Shown here: positions 62,425-64,000 of the stretch, piece by piece
Layout of the letters: the number at the start of each line of letters is the position of its first letter
Numbering within the stretch: the first letter of the stretch is position 1
NCBI GenBank assembly: GCA_013397075.1
Contig: VWZS01008823.1
Coordinates: forward strand, 124,001-188,000
Direction of reading: 5' to 3'
Origin: Rhabdornis inornatus
Lineage: Eukaryota > Chordata > Aves > Passeriformes > Rhabdornithidae
DNA length: 64,000 nt
Program-made: the position numbers and the translations under genes
The notes under the pieces: generated by a model
The model's database searches: none
What the model was told of the DNA's origin: nothing
What the model saw: only the letters and a program-made list of their open reading frames with translations

Positions 62425-64000
62425 CCATCTTTCCTTACTATTATCTCTCTCTACTTATGTATCGTGTACATAAGTACTCAGTATCTGATTTAAAATTTCA
62501 TTCATTTGGTAAAAATTTCTGTGCTTCCAAGAATTCAGGGCTGGTTTTTCTGTTTTACCTCAGTTAATAGCATTGTGCTGCATTTGTAGTCTAACTTGGG
62601 ACGAGAGGAAATTACATTACTGGATTTGTTTATCAAGCTTCTTTACTTCTACCTTTGTGCGTGAGTCACAGCAAAGATTTTTGTTCATCTCTTCACACTT
62701 CTGCTTGTTCTTAGTGGACAACAGGTCACCAAAACAGCCTCTGTGCAAAGCCAAGGCAGAAGCTGCAGAGCTTTCTATTCTGAATTCTTTCTATTTCTGA
62801 ATACATTCTATTCAGGATCTGCAGTACAGTCTTCCCTCCTGAAATCTCATTTCAGAACCATCAGATTTGAGTCTGTGCCACAGAGCTTCAGACAGAGTGT
62901 GTTATTGCCAAAGACAATTCCAAAAATAAAATTAGACATATGGTACTTGGTAATAATGAATGAGCATCCAGGATTTCAATTTAGTTTCAGTAAGTGCTCA
63001 GGAATCTGGATGTTTATCTAAAATAGAATTAAGCAGATGAAAAATGGATTGGAAATTTTCCCCATATAAACTGTATCAGAGACTTTCAGTCTTTCCTGGG
63101 CTTGCTCGGAAGAGTCATCTTTTATTCTGCAGTCTTAAATAATTATTAGATAGCCTGTGTTTTGGTTTTCCCTTCCTTCTATTGAACTTTGAGCAAGCTA
63201 CTATTTCATTCTCTGCTCCTCATCTATTTTTAAACACGTAATAAGTCCTTTTGTTCATAGGGTCATTGTTAAAGATAAGCCTCCCAAAATTTCTTAGCAG
63301 CAAAGTACTACAGTTATGTAGAAGACCTGGACATTTATCTCAGATTTCATCTGAGTTCCTGTGAGAACGCTAGTTATAGTATTACCCTTGGATTTAAAAT
63401 TCTAACTCTTCAAACATTTTGATGTTGGGTTTTGAAGGGAAAGAAACTGAAAGAAAATAAATGGACCAGCTTCTGTTTAAGCTTATGGAATCCTATGGTT
63501 TATTAATGACCAGCGTTTATTTAATCTAAATTAGCTCTTTCATCCCAAAACTTTAGTGAATATCAATCTAGTAATTTTAAAATCTGTTTTGTTACCTTCT
63601 TGTGCCATAGCCTGTACTTGATATTGTTTACCTCAGCAATGTCCATGTGCACTAGCATGTTTGCCAAAACAGGATTTAATATTGGACCACAGAGTATGCC
63701 TTTATAATAATAAAAGTTATGTAATATGTTACATTTTCACAAATGTGGAAACCAAAATACATTTTAGGAGTGCAAGTAAAGGGAGAAAAAAAACCCATCA
63801 GATCAATATAATTTCAGTTTTTTTCATTATGCATGACAGGAATTTTTAATAAATAGTAAAACCAAAGAGTGTTGAAATAGTTTAACATTCAGGGTGTATC
63901 AAAGGAACAAATTGAAACAAACTAAAAGTTATCAACAAACTTGAAGTTAGCAGCTTATCCACTGCATACAGCAAAGAACAGCTGATGGATGAGCTGATGG
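62425..64000. other. AT-rich DNA, no gene seen
   Basis: Short open frames only; no repeat or RNA gene was recognised. Confidence 0.55.

Noticed and set aside
1..64000. tRNA, rRNA, snoRNA genes or CRISPR-like arrays
   Set aside because: No cloverleaf-type boxes, rRNA stretches or spaced direct repeats were seen; small structured RNAs cannot be excluded by eye.

Overview
The window is AT-rich vertebrate DNA with no recognisable host gene. It holds a CR1 LINE 3' end whose left edge ends like an avian CR1 tail, plus many LTR elements with retrovirus-type target-site duplications. This points to a bird, most likely a passerine; the species call is inference from repeat style. Outside the repeats, ORFs are short and look like chance frames, so most of the window is intergenic or deep intronic.

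Layout. 1-10550 is unique-looking AT-rich DNA with one small solo LTR at 5760-6142 (minus). 10557-18966 is an almost complete but inactivated endogenous retrovirus (ERV) on the plus strand. Its parts in order are 5' LTR, Lys-type primer-binding site, long leader, gag, dUTPase-like/protease, reverse transcriptase, RNase H, integrase, deleted env, polypurine tract and 3' LTR, with a perfect 6-bp duplication AATGTA at both ends. The 6-bp duplication, Lys primer site and gag-pro-pol style fit class II (betaretrovirus-like, ERVK) elements, while the env remnant has a CX6CC transmembrane subunit. Stops, frameshifts and lost catalytic residues make it non-coding. 18973-34989 is featureless apart from low-complexity DNA. 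34995-46479 is dense in solo LTRs (34995-35409, 36815-37502, 40169-41813, 45474-45917, 46201-46479) with a CR1 fragment at 38385-39230. 46485-57470 is again mostly unique, with two weak exon candidates. 57476-62419 holds three LTRs, two of which are 1.3-kb copies of one family in opposite orientation.

Three single-N assembly joins (10948, 15018, 46374) all lie inside LTR or ERV sequence. Two are flanked by perfect direct repeats (356 and 293 bp) that look like unmerged contig overlaps, not biology. Without them the provirus would be about 7.76 kb instead of 8.41 kb.

No new defence, metabolic or regulatory system was found. The points most worth a second look are the provirus's mixed structure, loss of the poly(A) signal in its 3' LTR, the inverted LTR pair with shared antisense reading frames, and two LTRs that share ends but differ in the middle.
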